DNA of 64,000 bases from Clostridium sp. chh4-2 (lineage in GTDB: Bacteria; Bacillota; Clostridia; Lachnospirales; Lachnospiraceae), in the NCBI RefSeq assembly GCF_002899675.1, contig NZ_PKUU01000015.1, forward strand, positions 1-64,000, given 5' to 3'. This document shows, in pieces, positions 44,601-53,114 of this stretch (positions are counted from its first letter, which is position 1; each line of letters begins with the position of its first letter). The notes beneath the pieces are model-generated. The model saw only the letters and a list, made by a program, of their open reading frames with translations. It was not told the origin of the DNA and made no database searches. The position numbers and the translations under genes were made by a program.

Positions 44601-45057
44601 TTACATCGATTTCCCATTTGACGCGAATATTCTTCCATTGACCGTCTTTTCCATCGTATTCTGATTTTTCAGATGTGCTGGGCGTTGCCGTTGAAATGTG
44701 GGCGTTTTCTTCCTTATCCGCTTCTGACGGTGATGCCACGGATTCTTCAGCATCTGATGGAGTGGCGGTATCATCGCCAGTATTCGTTTCCGTCACAACA
44801 AAGCCTCTCAGCATATCCGGCAGTTTCAGATCCTTTTTCTTTGTGCCGTAAGGGACTTCCTGAAATAATACGTCATCCGGCAGCTCCTTAAACTCCTCGA
44901 TCTGTTTTGCTTCGCTTTTTTCAGCGCCGTATGGAATTATAACGCCTGCATTGTTGAATACCAAAACTGCTCCCATCAGCAGAGCCAGCTTTCTGCTCCT
45001 GCCTTTCCCCCCGAACCATAGTAACTGTGAAAAAATGTGTTCTTTGCTTTTTCTCAT
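41623..45057 (-). CDS. Large surface protein with choline-binding-like C-terminal repeats
   Basis: About 1144 residues from the ATG at 45057, preceded by AAGGAG. An N-terminal hydrophobic segment after a basic start (LALLMGAVLVFNNAGVIIPYGA) suggests export. A Thr/Ser/Pro/Glu-rich spacer follows (TATPSDAEESVASPSEAD). The middle 600 residues are rich in Asn/Asp/Ile turns (ITIILNGENSIHVENN and similar), resembling a right-handed beta-helix of adhesins. An Ig-like region then precedes four or so wall-binding repeats (GWRWHYTNE, INNAWFAFDADG, TGWQQINGKWYYFN). Likely an adhesin or glycan-binding surface protein. Unlike the 12243-13304 protein, it is long and monocistronic. Confidence 0.85.
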   Translation of the reverse strand: MRKSKEHIFSQLLWFGGKGRSRKLALLMGAVLVFNNAGVIIPYGAEKSEAKQIEEFKELPDDVLFQEVPYGTKKKDLKLPDMLRGFVVTETNTGDDTATPSDAEESVASPSEADKEENAHISTATPSTSEKSEYDGKDGQWKNIRVKWEIDVNFSESDEYDGENPGTYVFDAVLARDTYELASAELPRITVEVLPNSKGKIITGWEWIDEQEMLSGSILALPGANERNKADFDIIASMLPEKIKAEVRDGGETVPDEVNIEGWKCDNLPEEGAYEGEYIFEAVIPEEYSLKDGTKPLEVKVQLGGANFYAASADQIMISGLTLDTVNKYAKVDAQGTVVYGTDGDHSIYWDAGSGKLELTNVNISTEIDVAPSDEAVVLANRKEITIILNGENSIHVENNINCSFSAVKNSGGGITVQKGDASSHFLSIVMENNSDFYSRDINGFFSADGFKNNADLEIDIKCVSDENIYVNMYGVQCGTNKIPAREPFENEGNIKISVDNTAIKTWYGSKVSGILINGAGMKNRGLLDISSSAVNGDVYGLYGNNIAEQWTNDEEGSVFIESTAYGGNIPDTSVEEDYYFWSNYSCAVSVRAKDDIYMQNIGNMDLKAVNYGKNGSQEYGIGFEVNGNGEVILDNQGDLTTTALEGYSYGINISNSSGDSILKNSGVITASATTDGHELYEGGYASATGIAILSNGFRDKPGVTSIQAEQGGILTASTLATENMDSNDRDEVTAQHCHAVQLQKKYSKDPQYTELPQEIELDEGIMIRKGGKCFTVWLENYAVYNLWIYINTIGADEKTGPAQYVEIGPAITPSVNWPEVELTYGESLAEAKVKGGEAFDENGDPLDGDFKWDNDTVAPTVKDSVTKTYRMSFKPSAIYGELYDEAKEDITITVLPKHLTLSMDVTPTEGKAGEDIALQANVSGTINGDIPAGKIRFSANNSVIAESPVNAGTLTASAVWKNPSAGTYTLKAEYIPALHDNYTGEKMISVEDYIVKNKIQYTDSSDDDSDYNVPIPKGQWIRDEIGWRWHYTNETSWAQGRKETDQEGNVMVYYRWEQINNAWFAFDADGYAKEGFLFDANYNGWFYVDINSGMKTGWQQINGKWYYFNPVSDGRRGVMLADAWIDGWYVDKNGIWNGKEKNN

Positions 45058-45131
45058 ACGTTCTCCTTTCCAGACACGAATATCATTATCTGTATTCAAG
45101 TATCCCGCCCGTATCTATGGTTCCAACATAA

Positions 45132-45161
45132 CAAAAACCAGTGTACTCTTCAATACACTGG
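45132..45161 (-). terminator. Terminator after the TetM-like gene
   Basis: CCAGTGTA (45138-45145) pairs with TACACTGG (45154-45161), and a T-run follows on the minus strand. It lies 108 bp after the GTPase stop and in front of the surface-protein gene. Confidence 0.7.
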
Positions 45162-45268
45162 CATTATCTGTCGCTTTTTGGCACAATTTTGCAGTTTTAA
45201 ATTAACTGTCACATTCTCTCATCGATACTGATTTCCCATACCGCTTCATGCAGCTGGATAAATAATTT

Positions 45269-47917
45269 TTATTCTTCAAATACTCCGTTTTCTAACCCTC
45301 TGAACGGATAATTTTTATCTCCCGGCTTTCTCTCCAAAAACTGCTCCTTCATCGCCTTGTTCACCGCCTCAATCTGCTCCAGAAATCCCTGAGCCGACAG
45401 CCGGTTTGCTCCCTGTCCCCATATAATCAGCTGTTCCAAAGCGTCGGATGTGGCAACGGTCACATGGTATTTCTTTCCGATCTGGTGGACGGTTTTCTCG
45501 ATATACTGGTCGGCAGTCTCCGCCTCCTTGGTGTAAACCACGAAGATATTATGGTACGGCTGCACTTCGCCCGGATTTCCTTTGACTTTGTAAGCGTCGA
45601 ATACGAGAATTACCGTACATTTTACATAGCCCTGGTAATTGCACAGGATGTCCATCAGACGGCCTCTGGCGCCTTCAATGTTATCTTTCGCAAGCTCTTT
45701 CAGCTCTTTCCAGGCAAAAATGATGTTATACCCGTCCACTAACAGATATTCTTCCCCGCTTTCCGGTCTGCTGGGTTTTGGCTGGTATTGGCGCACACGA
45801 GGCAGGCTCTCCGGACGGTTAAAATGATTCCGTTCCCTTTTGATCGGCCCATATGTGCGTTCAAATATTGCATCCAGCTCCTTTTGGTCCACCCATCCCG
45901 TTTCCATGGAACGGTAAACGGGCTCCTTTTCTTCTTCCTGTACGCTGCTGCCGCCTTCCAGATTCAGTCCGCTGTCCAAATGGGCATATTCCTCCACCTG
46001 ATCCCAGCTGACCACAAATCCCGCTCCATGAGAGCAAAATACGGAGCCGGTAGGATTTTCCACATCTTTTTCCGAATCATATCCAATCGCCGCAATGACT
46101 TCCTCCGCATTATGACACGGTTCATATCCTTTCAGAGTACAGAACAGACGCCCTCTTCCTCTCGTATATGCAGTTACTTCCGTCTGATAATCCCGCATGG
46201 TAACTACTGGAGCGGAGCCTTTTAAAACCGTCATATCGCCCTCTGTCAGAGGATCTTGAAAAGTGCCGTACATCTTCTGAATATCGGTCATCGCACGCCC
46301 CACCATCTCTGTGGGAATTTCCAAAGTGAATTCATAGACCGGTTCCAGCAGCACATTTTTCGCCCGTTTTAATCCATGGCGGACGGCGCGGTATGTGGCC
46401 TGACGGAAATCTCCGCCTTCCGTATGCTTCTGATGAGCCCGCCCTGCAACCAGCGTGATCTTCATATCCGTAATCTCCGAACCGGTCAGAACCCCCGGAT
46501 GAATCCGTTCTTCCAAGTGGGTCAGCACCAGCCTCTGCCAGTTCCGGTCCAGCATGTCTTCACTGCATGCGCTGTCGAACTGCAGGCCGCTGCCTTCTTC
46601 TCCCCGCTCCAGCAAAAGATGGACTTCCGCATAATGGCGCAAAGGCTCAAAATGCCCGATTCCTTCCACCGGCTCTTGTATGGTCTCTTTATACACAATA
46701 CTTCCCGTTCCAAATTCCACGCTCACGCCGAACCGCTCTTCTATCAAGCTTTTCAGTATCTCAATCTGAACCTCTCCCATGACCTGTGCATGGATCTCAT
46801 TCACCGCTTCCTTCCATACGATATGCAGCTCCGGCTCTTCTTCCTCCAACTGTCTCAATTTTCCCAGCATGCCGTGCACATCGCAGCCGTCAGGAAGCTT
46901 GATCTGGTAGGTCAGCACCGGTTCTAAAAGAGGAAGCTGCGCCGATTTCTCACATCCAAGTCCCTGTCCGCTGTAGGTTTTGCTAAGTCCCAAAACCGCA
47001 CAGACAGTACCCGAGCAGGCCTCTTCTGCCGCCTGATACCCGGAGCCGGAATAGATGCGGATCTGATCCGCCTTTTCTTCCCACATCCGGCCGTTTTGAT
47101 CCTGACCGCTTAAAAGCATTTTGACTTTCAGACGGCCGCCTGTGATTTTCAAGTACGTCAGGCGGCTGCCCTGGGCATCTCTGGCGATTTTAAAAACCCT
47201 GGCACCAAATTCTTCGGGATAATCGGGATAAAGGGTATATTCTTCCAATCCCCGTAAAAAGGAATCCACACCGGTCAGTTTCAGCGCCGAGCCGAAATAA
47301 CATGGGAAAATATCCCGTTTGGCTATCCCATATGCGATCTCCTGTTTGTTCAGCGTTCCATTTTCCAGATAACGTTCCATCAATTCTTCTTCGCACATGG
47401 CCAGGTTTTCAAAAAATGTGTCCTGATCCTGGTTCTCATCAAAGTCCACGCAACGTTCGTCCAGACGTTTTTTCAGCTCATCTAACAGTATCCCGGCATC
47501 TGTCCCTTCCTGATCCATTTTATTCACAAATAAAAATACGGGGATTTCATACCGCTTCAGCAGCCTCCACAAGGTCTGCACATGCCCCTGCACGCCGTCC
47601 GCACCGCTGATTACAAGAACCGCATAGTCAAGAACCTGCAAAGTCCGCTCCATCTCCGCGGAAAAATCCACATGGCCCGGAGTATCCAAAAGCGTCACCG
47701 GTTTTTCTCCGCACATCACCTGGGCCTGTTTTGCAAAAATGGTGATTCCTCTGGAACGCTCCAGCTCATATGTGTCTAAAAAGGCATCTTTATGGTCTAC
47801 GCGGCCCATTTTACGGATGGTTCCGCAAGTGTACAAAATGCTCTCGGCTAAAGTGGTTTTACCGGCATCCACGTGAGCCAATATTCCGATTACCAATCTA
47901 TTGTTTAATTCTGACAT
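45269..47917 (-). CDS. TetM/EF-G-like translational GTPase fused to a YacP-type NYN domain
   Basis: 882 residues. The first roughly 650 match ribosomal protection proteins. They carry G1 AHVDAGKTT (residues 14-22), switch I RGITIFAKQ, G3 DTPGHVDF, G4 NKMD, then EF-G-like domains II-V (YEFTLEIPTEMVGRAMTDIQ in domain V). After a linker (residues about 690-720) a C-terminal NYN/PIN-like nuclease domain follows: LLVDGYNIIFAWKEL, VILVFDAYKV, TADQYIEKTV, VTVATSDALEQLIIWG. That domain is normally the separate YacP protein. TetM proteins are about 640 residues, so this is a fusion. Tetracycline resistance is not established. The domain pairing suggests ribosome-linked RNA processing. Confidence 0.9.
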   Translation of the reverse strand: MSELNNRLVIGILAHVDAGKTTLAESILYTCGTIRKMGRVDHKDAFLDTYELERSRGITIFAKQAQVMCGEKPVTLLDTPGHVDFSAEMERTLQVLDYAVLVISGADGVQGHVQTLWRLLKRYEIPVFLFVNKMDQEGTDAGILLDELKKRLDERCVDFDENQDQDTFFENLAMCEEELMERYLENGTLNKQEIAYGIAKRDIFPCYFGSALKLTGVDSFLRGLEEYTLYPDYPEEFGARVFKIARDAQGSRLTYLKITGGRLKVKMLLSGQDQNGRMWEEKADQIRIYSGSGYQAAEEACSGTVCAVLGLSKTYSGQGLGCEKSAQLPLLEPVLTYQIKLPDGCDVHGMLGKLRQLEEEEPELHIVWKEAVNEIHAQVMGEVQIEILKSLIEERFGVSVEFGTGSIVYKETIQEPVEGIGHFEPLRHYAEVHLLLERGEEGSGLQFDSACSEDMLDRNWQRLVLTHLEERIHPGVLTGSEITDMKITLVAGRAHQKHTEGGDFRQATYRAVRHGLKRAKNVLLEPVYEFTLEIPTEMVGRAMTDIQKMYGTFQDPLTEGDMTVLKGSAPVVTMRDYQTEVTAYTRGRGRLFCTLKGYEPCHNAEEVIAAIGYDSEKDVENPTGSVFCSHGAGFVVSWDQVEEYAHLDSGLNLEGGSSVQEEEKEPVYRSMETGWVDQKELDAIFERTYGPIKRERNHFNRPESLPRVRQYQPKPSRPESGEEYLLVDGYNIIFAWKELKELAKDNIEGARGRLMDILCNYQGYVKCTVILVFDAYKVKGNPGEVQPYHNIFVVYTKEAETADQYIEKTVHQIGKKYHVTVATSDALEQLIIWGQGANRLSAQGFLEQIEAVNKAMKEQFLERKPGDKNYPFRGLENGVFEE

Positions 47918-47958
47918 CTAATCATCCCGTCCTGTTTTCAACTTTATCTTTTCTATTC

Positions 47959-47999
47959 ATACAGACACAAGGTTCGAATCCTAAAAATAGGTCCTGTAT
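47959..47999 (-). promoter_or_regulatory. Possible structured leader of the TetM-like gene
   Basis: On the minus strand ATACAG (47999-47994) can pair with CTGTAT (47964-47959), enclosing a CCTATTTTTAGG mini-hairpin, about 40 nt before the ATG. tet(M) genes are known to use leader attenuation, which makes this worth noting, but the pairing is short. Confidence 0.3.
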
Positions 48000-48053
48000 A
48001 TAAAGCGCAAACGCTCTGGAATTAGTATATCATGAAAGCAGCCATCCTCCTAT

Positions 48054-48095
48054 ATAAAAAATGCGTTTCAACCGTACTCCGATCAAAACGCATTT
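48054..48095 (-). terminator. Terminator after glycogen phosphorylase
   Basis: AAATGCGTTT (48059-48068) pairs with AAACGCATTT (48086-48095). On the minus strand a T-run follows at 48060-48056. It lies 23 bp after the phosphorylase stop. Confidence 0.8.
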
Positions 48096-48117
48096 CCATA
48101 AGATAATTCTTAATTTC

Positions 48118-50391
48118 TTAGTTCAACTTCCAAATATCCCTATTATACTCCTCAATCGTCCTGTCCGAAGAGAAAAATCCCGCCTTACTGATATTCACAA
48201 TCATCTTTTTAGCCCATTCCATCCGGTTCTCATAATCCCGGTAAGCCGTTTCCTTCTCATCACAATAAGCGGCAAAATCAGGAAATGTCATAAACCAGTC
48301 TTTTGTCAGCAGCTCGTGATAAAGATTTTCCAGGTTTTCCCTGCATCCCACAGCCATCATCTCGTCACCGATAATGAAGTCCACTGCTTCCTTAATCGCA
48401 GGATCTTTATCATAATAATCTTTCGGGCAGTAATTTTTTGCTTTGTATCGTTTAATAACTGTCTCGCTGGAATCGCCGAAGATATAGATATTGTCGTCTC
48501 CCACCAGCCGGTGAATCTCCACATTTGCTCCGTCGTCCGTACCAAGCGTAACTGCGCCGTTCAGCATGAATTTCATGTTTCCCGTGCCGCTGGCCTCTTT
48601 GGATGCCAGAGAGATCTGCTCTGAGATATCACAGGCCGGAATCAATTTCTCCGCCAGCGTAACATTATAATTGCTGACCATAACCACATTCAGATACGGG
48701 CTCACTTCCGGATCATTGTCGATGATCTGCTGTAAGCAGAGAATCATGTGGATAATGTCTTTGGCAATCGTATAAGCCGGAGCTGCCTTTGCCCCGAAAA
48801 TTGCAGTAATCGGAGTTTTGGGTTTCTTACCTCCCTTGATCTCCAGATATTTGTGAACCAGATACAGCGCGTTCATCTGCTGTCTCTTATATTCATGAAG
48901 ACGTTTAATCTGAATGTCGAAAATGGAAGCCGGATTGAGTTCCAGGTTCTGAGTATTTTTCAGATATCCGGCCAGTTCTGCCTTTTTGCCGTCTTTGATC
49001 TGAAGAAGTTTTTCCAGCAGCTCTTTATCTTCTTTAATCTCCTTACAATCCAGTTTTTCCAGTTCCATGGCGTCTTTCTTGTATCCGTCGCCGATCAGGG
49101 AAGTGATAAAGGAAGACAGTTCCGGATTGCAGTGGAGAAGCCATCTGCGGAATGTGATTCCGTTTGTTTTATTGTTGAATTTTTCAGGATAAATGGCATA
49201 GAAGTTATTCAACTCGGTTTCCTTCAGGATATCCGTATGAAGCGCCGCCACTCCATTAACGCTGAATCCGTAATGGATATCAATATGCGCCATATGCACC
49301 CGATCTTCCTTGTCTATAATGTATACGGACGGATCGTCAAATTTCCTGCGCACCTTATCATCCAGAACTTCCATAATCGGAATCAGCTGGGGAACCGTTT
49401 CTTTAAAATAATCCATCGGCCATGTCTCCAAAGCTTCAGCCAAAATGGTGTGATTCGTATAGGCGCATGTTTTGCTTACGATCTCAATGGCGTCATCCAT
49501 CTCCATACCATGTTCGGTTGTCAAAAGCCTAATCAGTTCCGGTATAATCATGGTCGGATGCGTATCGTTGATCTGGATCACAGCATAATCCGGCAGATCA
49601 TAAAGGTTCGATCCCTTTTCCTGCGCTTCTTTAAGGATCAGCCGGGCTCCGTTGCTCACCATGAAATACTGCTGGTAGATGCGGAGAACCTGGCCAGCTC
49701 TGTCGCTGTCATCCGGGTAGAGGAACAAGGTGAGATTCTTTTCAATCTCTGTTTTATCAAAGTCGATTCCCTCTTTTACTAAAGATTCATCCACGGTTTC
49801 CACATCAAAGAGATGAAGTTTATTGGTGCGGTTGTTATATCCGGTCACTTCAATATCGTACATTCTGGAAGTGAGGGTGAAATTTTTATATGGAATCTGG
49901 TACGTAACGTCTGTTTTCGTCAGCCAGGACGGATTTTCTATCCATGGATTCGGCTGTTCATCCTGTTTATTGTCCTTAAAATACTGTTTAAACAATCCGA
50001 AATGGTAGTTTAATCCCACGCCGTCCCCGTTCAGGCCAAGAGTTGCAATCGAATCCAAAAAGCAGGCGGCCAGACGGCCCAAACCGCCGTTGCCTAAAGA
50101 TGGCTCAGGTTCCACCTCTTCCACAGCGCTCAGAGATTTTCCGTAGCCGGCCAGAAGTTCCTTTACTTCATCGTAAATGCCCAGATTTATCATGTTGTTG
50201 GAAAGCAGCTTTCCGATGAGAAATTCTGCGGAGACATAGTAAAGTTTTTTCTTTCCGGTATTTGCCTCCTTATTGCGCGCCATGTTCTGCACAATTGTGA
50301 GAAGCCCTGTATATAATTCTTCATTGGTACAGGATGCCGGTTCTTTGCCGCACGCGTCTCTTAACTGCTGTTCTAATTCATTTTTATTCAT
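48118..50391 (-). CDS. glgP: Glycogen/maltodextrin phosphorylase
   Basis: Phosphorolytic alpha-glucan cleavage to glucose 1-phosphate, pyridoxal-phosphate dependent, cytoplasmic. The 757-residue protein shows [13 protein letters not shown] near the N-terminus, [46 protein letters not shown], and the PLP-lysine region [27 protein letters not shown]. It is shorter than the usual 800-830 residues but all catalytic segments are present. It is a single gene, without glgA or glgC around it. A strong hairpin lies in its 5' leader (50446-50512) and a terminator follows its stop. Confidence 0.96.
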   Translation of the reverse strand: MNKNELEQQLRDACGKEPASCTNEELYTGLLTIVQNMARNKEANTGKKKLYYVSAEFLIGKLLSNNMINLGIYDEVKELLAGYGKSLSAVEEVEPEPSLGNGGLGRLAACFLDSIATLGLNGDGVGLNYHFGLFKQYFKDNKQDEQPNPWIENPSWLTKTDVTYQIPYKNFTLTSRMYDIEVTGYNNRTNKLHLFDVETVDESLVKEGIDFDKTEIEKNLTLFLYPDDSDRAGQVLRIYQQYFMVSNGARLILKEAQEKGSNLYDLPDYAVIQINDTHPTMIIPELIRLLTTEHGMEMDDAIEIVSKTCAYTNHTILAEALETWPMDYFKETVPQLIPIMEVLDDKVRRKFDDPSVYIIDKEDRVHMAHIDIHYGFSVNGVAALHTDILKETELNNFYAIYPEKFNNKTNGITFRRWLLHCNPELSSFITSLIGDGYKKDAMELEKLDCKEIKEDKELLEKLLQIKDGKKAELAGYLKNTQNLELNPASIFDIQIKRLHEYKRQQMNALYLVHKYLEIKGGKKPKTPITAIFGAKAAPAYTIAKDIIHMILCLQQIIDNDPEVSPYLNVVMVSNYNVTLAEKLIPACDISEQISLASKEASGTGNMKFMLNGAVTLGTDDGANVEIHRLVGDDNIYIFGDSSETVIKRYKAKNYCPKDYYDKDPAIKEAVDFIIGDEMMAVGCRENLENLYHELLTKDWFMTFPDFAAYCDEKETAYRDYENRMEWAKKMIVNISKAGFFSSDRTIEEYNRDIWKLN

Positions 50392-50445
50392 AATCTGATC
50401 TTCCTCTCTTTCCGAAATCTGTTTATTGGGCTGCAGGGCGGTTTT

Positions 50446-50512
50446 CCTATCAGGATTCAGGTGCCAAAAGGTCTTGCCGCTGCAAATTGTCTGACACCCG
50501 AATCCTGATAGG
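50446..50512 (-). promoter_or_regulatory. Long hairpin in the glgP leader region
   Basis: Arms 50446-50463 and 50495-50512 pair at 17 of 18 positions; the exception becomes G-U if transcribed in the glgP direction. The hairpin is 55 nt upstream of the glgP start, and there is no T-run after it. It may stabilise or regulate the mRNA. Confidence 0.45.
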
Positions 50513-50544
50513 AATCTTCCACCCGGGTTATAGATTAATTATTG

Positions 50545-50677
50545 GTAATTGTTCAGTACCCTCACAATTACGAGCAAAAATCCATGCGAAATCGCCTATG
50601 GCGATGGGATTTTTGCCTGCTTTTCCAAGTTTTATTACGGTCAGCGCAGTAAATGCGCAGACCTACTGAACAATTAC
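50545..50677. repeat. 133-bp branched palindromic repeat, copy 1
   Basis: Outer arms GTAATTGTTCAGTA (50545-50558) and TACTGAACAATTAC (50664-50677) are perfect. Inside are two hairpins: AAAAATCC paired with GGATTTTT around ATCGCC/GGCGAT, and GGTC.GCGCA paired with TGCGC.GACC (50639-50663). The left arm can alternatively pair with ACAATTAC about 20 nt downstream. Its first 39 bp recur at 63918-63956 with 2 changes. It lies between glgP and the divergent AraC gene. Confidence 0.75.
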
Positions 50678-50785
50678 AAATATTGTACTTTTATCTGTAT
50701 TCTAATATATTTATCTCAATATTTCTTGCATAATCATGTTTGATTATTGTACAATACTATCAAATCAAGAAAAGGAGCCGTATAT

Positions 50786-51670
50786 ATGAAAATCCCGGAA
50801 CGCGAACATTGCCGTGACTACCATGAAGTAAAAGAACACGCCGGAAAGGAATTTCCCTTCAACATCTATCCCTGTTCCATACCTCTGGACTTCCCGCAGG
50901 TAGGGGTTCACTGGCATGAGGAATTGGAGATAATTGCGGTAAAAAAGGGCTGTGGGATTGTGACTGTGGACTCGGAGCCTTATGTGGTTTCAGAAGGGGA
51001 AGCGGTTGTGGTATTTCCGGGACAGCTCCATGGAATCAGCCAGAAGGACAGACAGGCCATGGAGTATGAAAATATCATTTTTCTCCCCGACATGCTGAAT
51101 ATGGGAACTCAGGATCTCTGCACCCTGGAATTTCTGTCGCCGCTTATGGAAGAAGCCGCCTGCTGCCCTCTTCATATCAAAAGAGACATAAAAGAATATG
51201 AGCGTTTTTTATCCTGCATCAGCCAATTGGACGATCTGGGCAGAGACCGGCCATACGGTTATCAGCTGGCCGTTAAAGGGACGTTGTTTCATTTTTTATA
51301 TCTGGTATTTGCGGGAAATTATTGGAAGCCGTCTGAGAAGCCAAAGAAATCACGGGAAAAAATGAAGCAGCTTTTAGGATATATCGAAGACCATTATGGG
51401 GAAAAGATCACTATTGAAGACGCCGCGGCCTTATGCTACTACAGCAATTCTCATTTTATGAAATATTTTAAACAGTATATGGGAATGCCTTTTACGGAAT
51501 ATTTAAATGATTACCGGATGATTCAGGCCGGGCGAATGCTCTTGGCAACCGAAGAGCCGGTGACTCTGATCGCTCAGAAATGTGGGTTTGATAATATCTC
51601 TTATTTTAACCGCCTGTTCCGGCAGAAATATCATCTGGCTCCCGGGATGTACCGGAAGAGCAGCCGGTGA
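50786..51670 (+). CDS. AraC family regulator with N-terminal cupin
   Basis: Cytoplasmic regulator, about 295 residues from the ATG at 50786 (MKIPERE) with AAGGAG 9 nt upstream. The N-terminal cupin (HWHEELEIIAVKKG and FPGQLHGI) senses a small molecule. The C-terminal 100 residues are the AraC HTH pair, ending ISYFNRLFRQKYHLAPGMYRK. No enzyme or transporter gene is adjacent on the same strand, so the target is unknown. It is divergent from glgP and might regulate it. Confidence 0.92.
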   Translation: MKIPEREHCRDYHEVKEHAGKEFPFNIYPCSIPLDFPQVGVHWHEELEIIAVKKGCGIVTVDSEPYVVSEGEAVVVFPGQLHGISQKDRQAMEYENIIFLPDMLNMGTQDLCTLEFLSPLMEEAACCPLHIKRDIKEYERFLSCISQLDDLGRDRPYGYQLAVKGTLFHFLYLVFAGNYWKPSEKPKKSREKMKQLLGYIEDHYGEKITIEDAAALCYYSNSHFMKYFKQYMGMPFTEYLNDYRMIQAGRMLLATEEPVTLIAQKCGFDNISYFNRLFRQKYHLAPGMYRKSSR

Positions 51671-51721
51671 GGCGGGAAGGACGATAAATTACTCCATTGG
51701 AGAATCTTTATTGATGGTTCT

Positions 51722-52123
51722 TTATTGACGGATCGTTATCGCCGGATTGATCCGCTTTAATTCTCTAAACAGCTGATCCCGGTCGCATACGGAGCACATC
51801 ATCTCCTGATGCCTTGTTTTAATGACGATACGGTCTAAGGATGCTGCGCTGGATGAGATCGGGTTATGGGTTCTGTACACTTCCGTGATTTCTTCGATCT
51901 TAACCGAATCTTTTCCAAATCCAAAGACGACGGTCAATGTGCCGTTTTCAATTATCACATAATTTCTGATAATAATCGGCAGAAATACCACATTGTAAAT
52001 TATAAATCCGATGATTAATGCTGGTATATTGTCCCGGGAAAAGAAAAATTCGTATAACATCAAACTGTTTCCGCCTATAAATATCATCCAAAACCAGGCT
52101 GCTGTTTTGCCTTTTAATCTCAT
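51722..52123 (-). CDS. Small membrane protein with bacterial PH-like domain
   Basis: 133 residues. Two membrane helices lie at about residues 8-25 and 33-52. The soluble C-terminal part (NYVIIENGTLTVVFGFGKDSVKIEEITEVYRTHN onward) has the pattern of the YyaB/DUF1200 bacterial PH-like domain. The function of these proteins is not known. It is convergent with the AraC gene and divergent from the pentapeptide gene, and monocistronic. Confidence 0.78.
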   Translation of the reverse strand: MRLKGKTAAWFWMIFIGGNSLMLYEFFFSRDNIPALIIGFIIYNVVFLPIIIRNYVIIENGTLTVVFGFGKDSVKIEEITEVYRTHNPISSSAASLDRIVIKTRHQEMMCSVCDRDQLFRELKRINPAITIRQ

Positions 52124-52214
52124 ACCACACCTCGCTTATGCTTTCGTATCGGTTGACGGTTCTATATTTTATCTTTATACTTTATCATAAACAACGCACA
52201 AGTGAAAGGAGGGG

Positions 52215-53072
52215 ATGAAAATAAAAAACCTGTATGAAGATCCCATGGATCGCTCCGCATTTACCCCTTATACGATAGACTGCGCCAATTGTCTGGGGTT
52301 ATGCTGTGTAGCTCTTTATTTTTCAAAAGCCGAGGGCTTTCCCGATAATAAAAAACCGGGAGTTCCCTGCAGACATCTGCAGTCCGATTACAAATGCAAT
52401 ATCCATTCCCAGCTTTTTGGTCATGGTTTAAAGGGCTGTATGGCCTACGACTGCTTTGGGGCCGGTCAGCACGTCACCCGCCTGCTGTCCAAACGTCCCA
52501 ATTGGAGCTCGATTCCTAAGGAGGAAGCCAATATTATCTTTAATTCATACCTGACCATTATGCAGATTCATCAGACTCTTTGGTATTTAACGTCCGCTTC
52601 TGCGCTTCGTTTAAAAAACGGAGAAAAGGAGCAGCTTCATCATCTGTGTGAAAAGGGACGGAAATTGGCTGATCAGCCTTTAGAACTTCTTCAAACCCTG
52701 GATATCGAACCATTTCGAAAAAGTTCCAATAATCTTTTAAAACAAATTTGTACGCGGATTGGAAATGAACTGAATCCTCATGGAAAGCCGGATTCAGTTA
52801 AGAATTATATGGGGAAGAATTTAAAACGGAAAAATCTCATAGGAAAAGACTTCACCTCGGCACTTTTAATTGCCGCAGATTTGGAAGGAGCCAGCCTGTT
52901 TGGGGCCAATTTCTTAGGGGCGGATATGAGGGACGCCAATATTAAAAATACGGATTTAAGCCAATGCCTGTTTCTTAGCCAAATCCAGATAAATGCGGCA
53001 AAAGGCAATGAACGCACCTTGCTGCCGCCTTATTTATCACGCCCTTCCTCGTGGAACTGTGCTTCCAAGTGA
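52215..53072 (+). CDS. Cys-rich pentapeptide repeat protein
   Basis: 285 residues. The N-terminal half contains a cysteine cluster (CANCLGLCC near residue 24, then CRHL, CNIH and CMAYDCFG), a possible metal-binding module. The C-terminal segment, about 205-260, has pentapeptide repeats of the A(D/N)LxG type (DFTSALLIAADLEGASLFGANFLGADMRDANIKNTDL and so on), which fold as a right-handed beta-helix. The AAAGGAGGGG sequence is only 2-4 nt from the ATG, so spacing is tight; an ATG at 52245 is an alternative. Some pentapeptide proteins protect DNA gyrase, but that role is not indicated here. Confidence 0.82.
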   Translation: MKIKNLYEDPMDRSAFTPYTIDCANCLGLCCVALYFSKAEGFPDNKKPGVPCRHLQSDYKCNIHSQLFGHGLKGCMAYDCFGAGQHVTRLLSKRPNWSSIPKEEANIIFNSYLTIMQIHQTLWYLTSASALRLKNGEKEQLHHLCEKGRKLADQPLELLQTLDIEPFRKSSNNLLKQICTRIGNELNPHGKPDSVKNYMGKNLKRKNLIGKDFTSALLIAADLEGASLFGANFLGADMRDANIKNTDLSQCLFLSQIQINAAKGNERTLLPPYLSRPSSWNCASK

Positions 53073-53114
53073 CAGGGACGGAAACTTTTCATGCCGGCGG
53101 ACCGGTCTGTGGGC

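Noticed and set aside
45269-47917. Calling the TetM-like gene a tetracycline resistance determinant
   Set aside because: Domain homology alone does not show resistance, and the NYN fusion suggests another role.
47960-47985. GGTTCGAATCC resembling a tRNA T-loop
   Set aside because: No acceptor, D-arm or anticodon arm can be built around it; the T-stem itself does not pair well.
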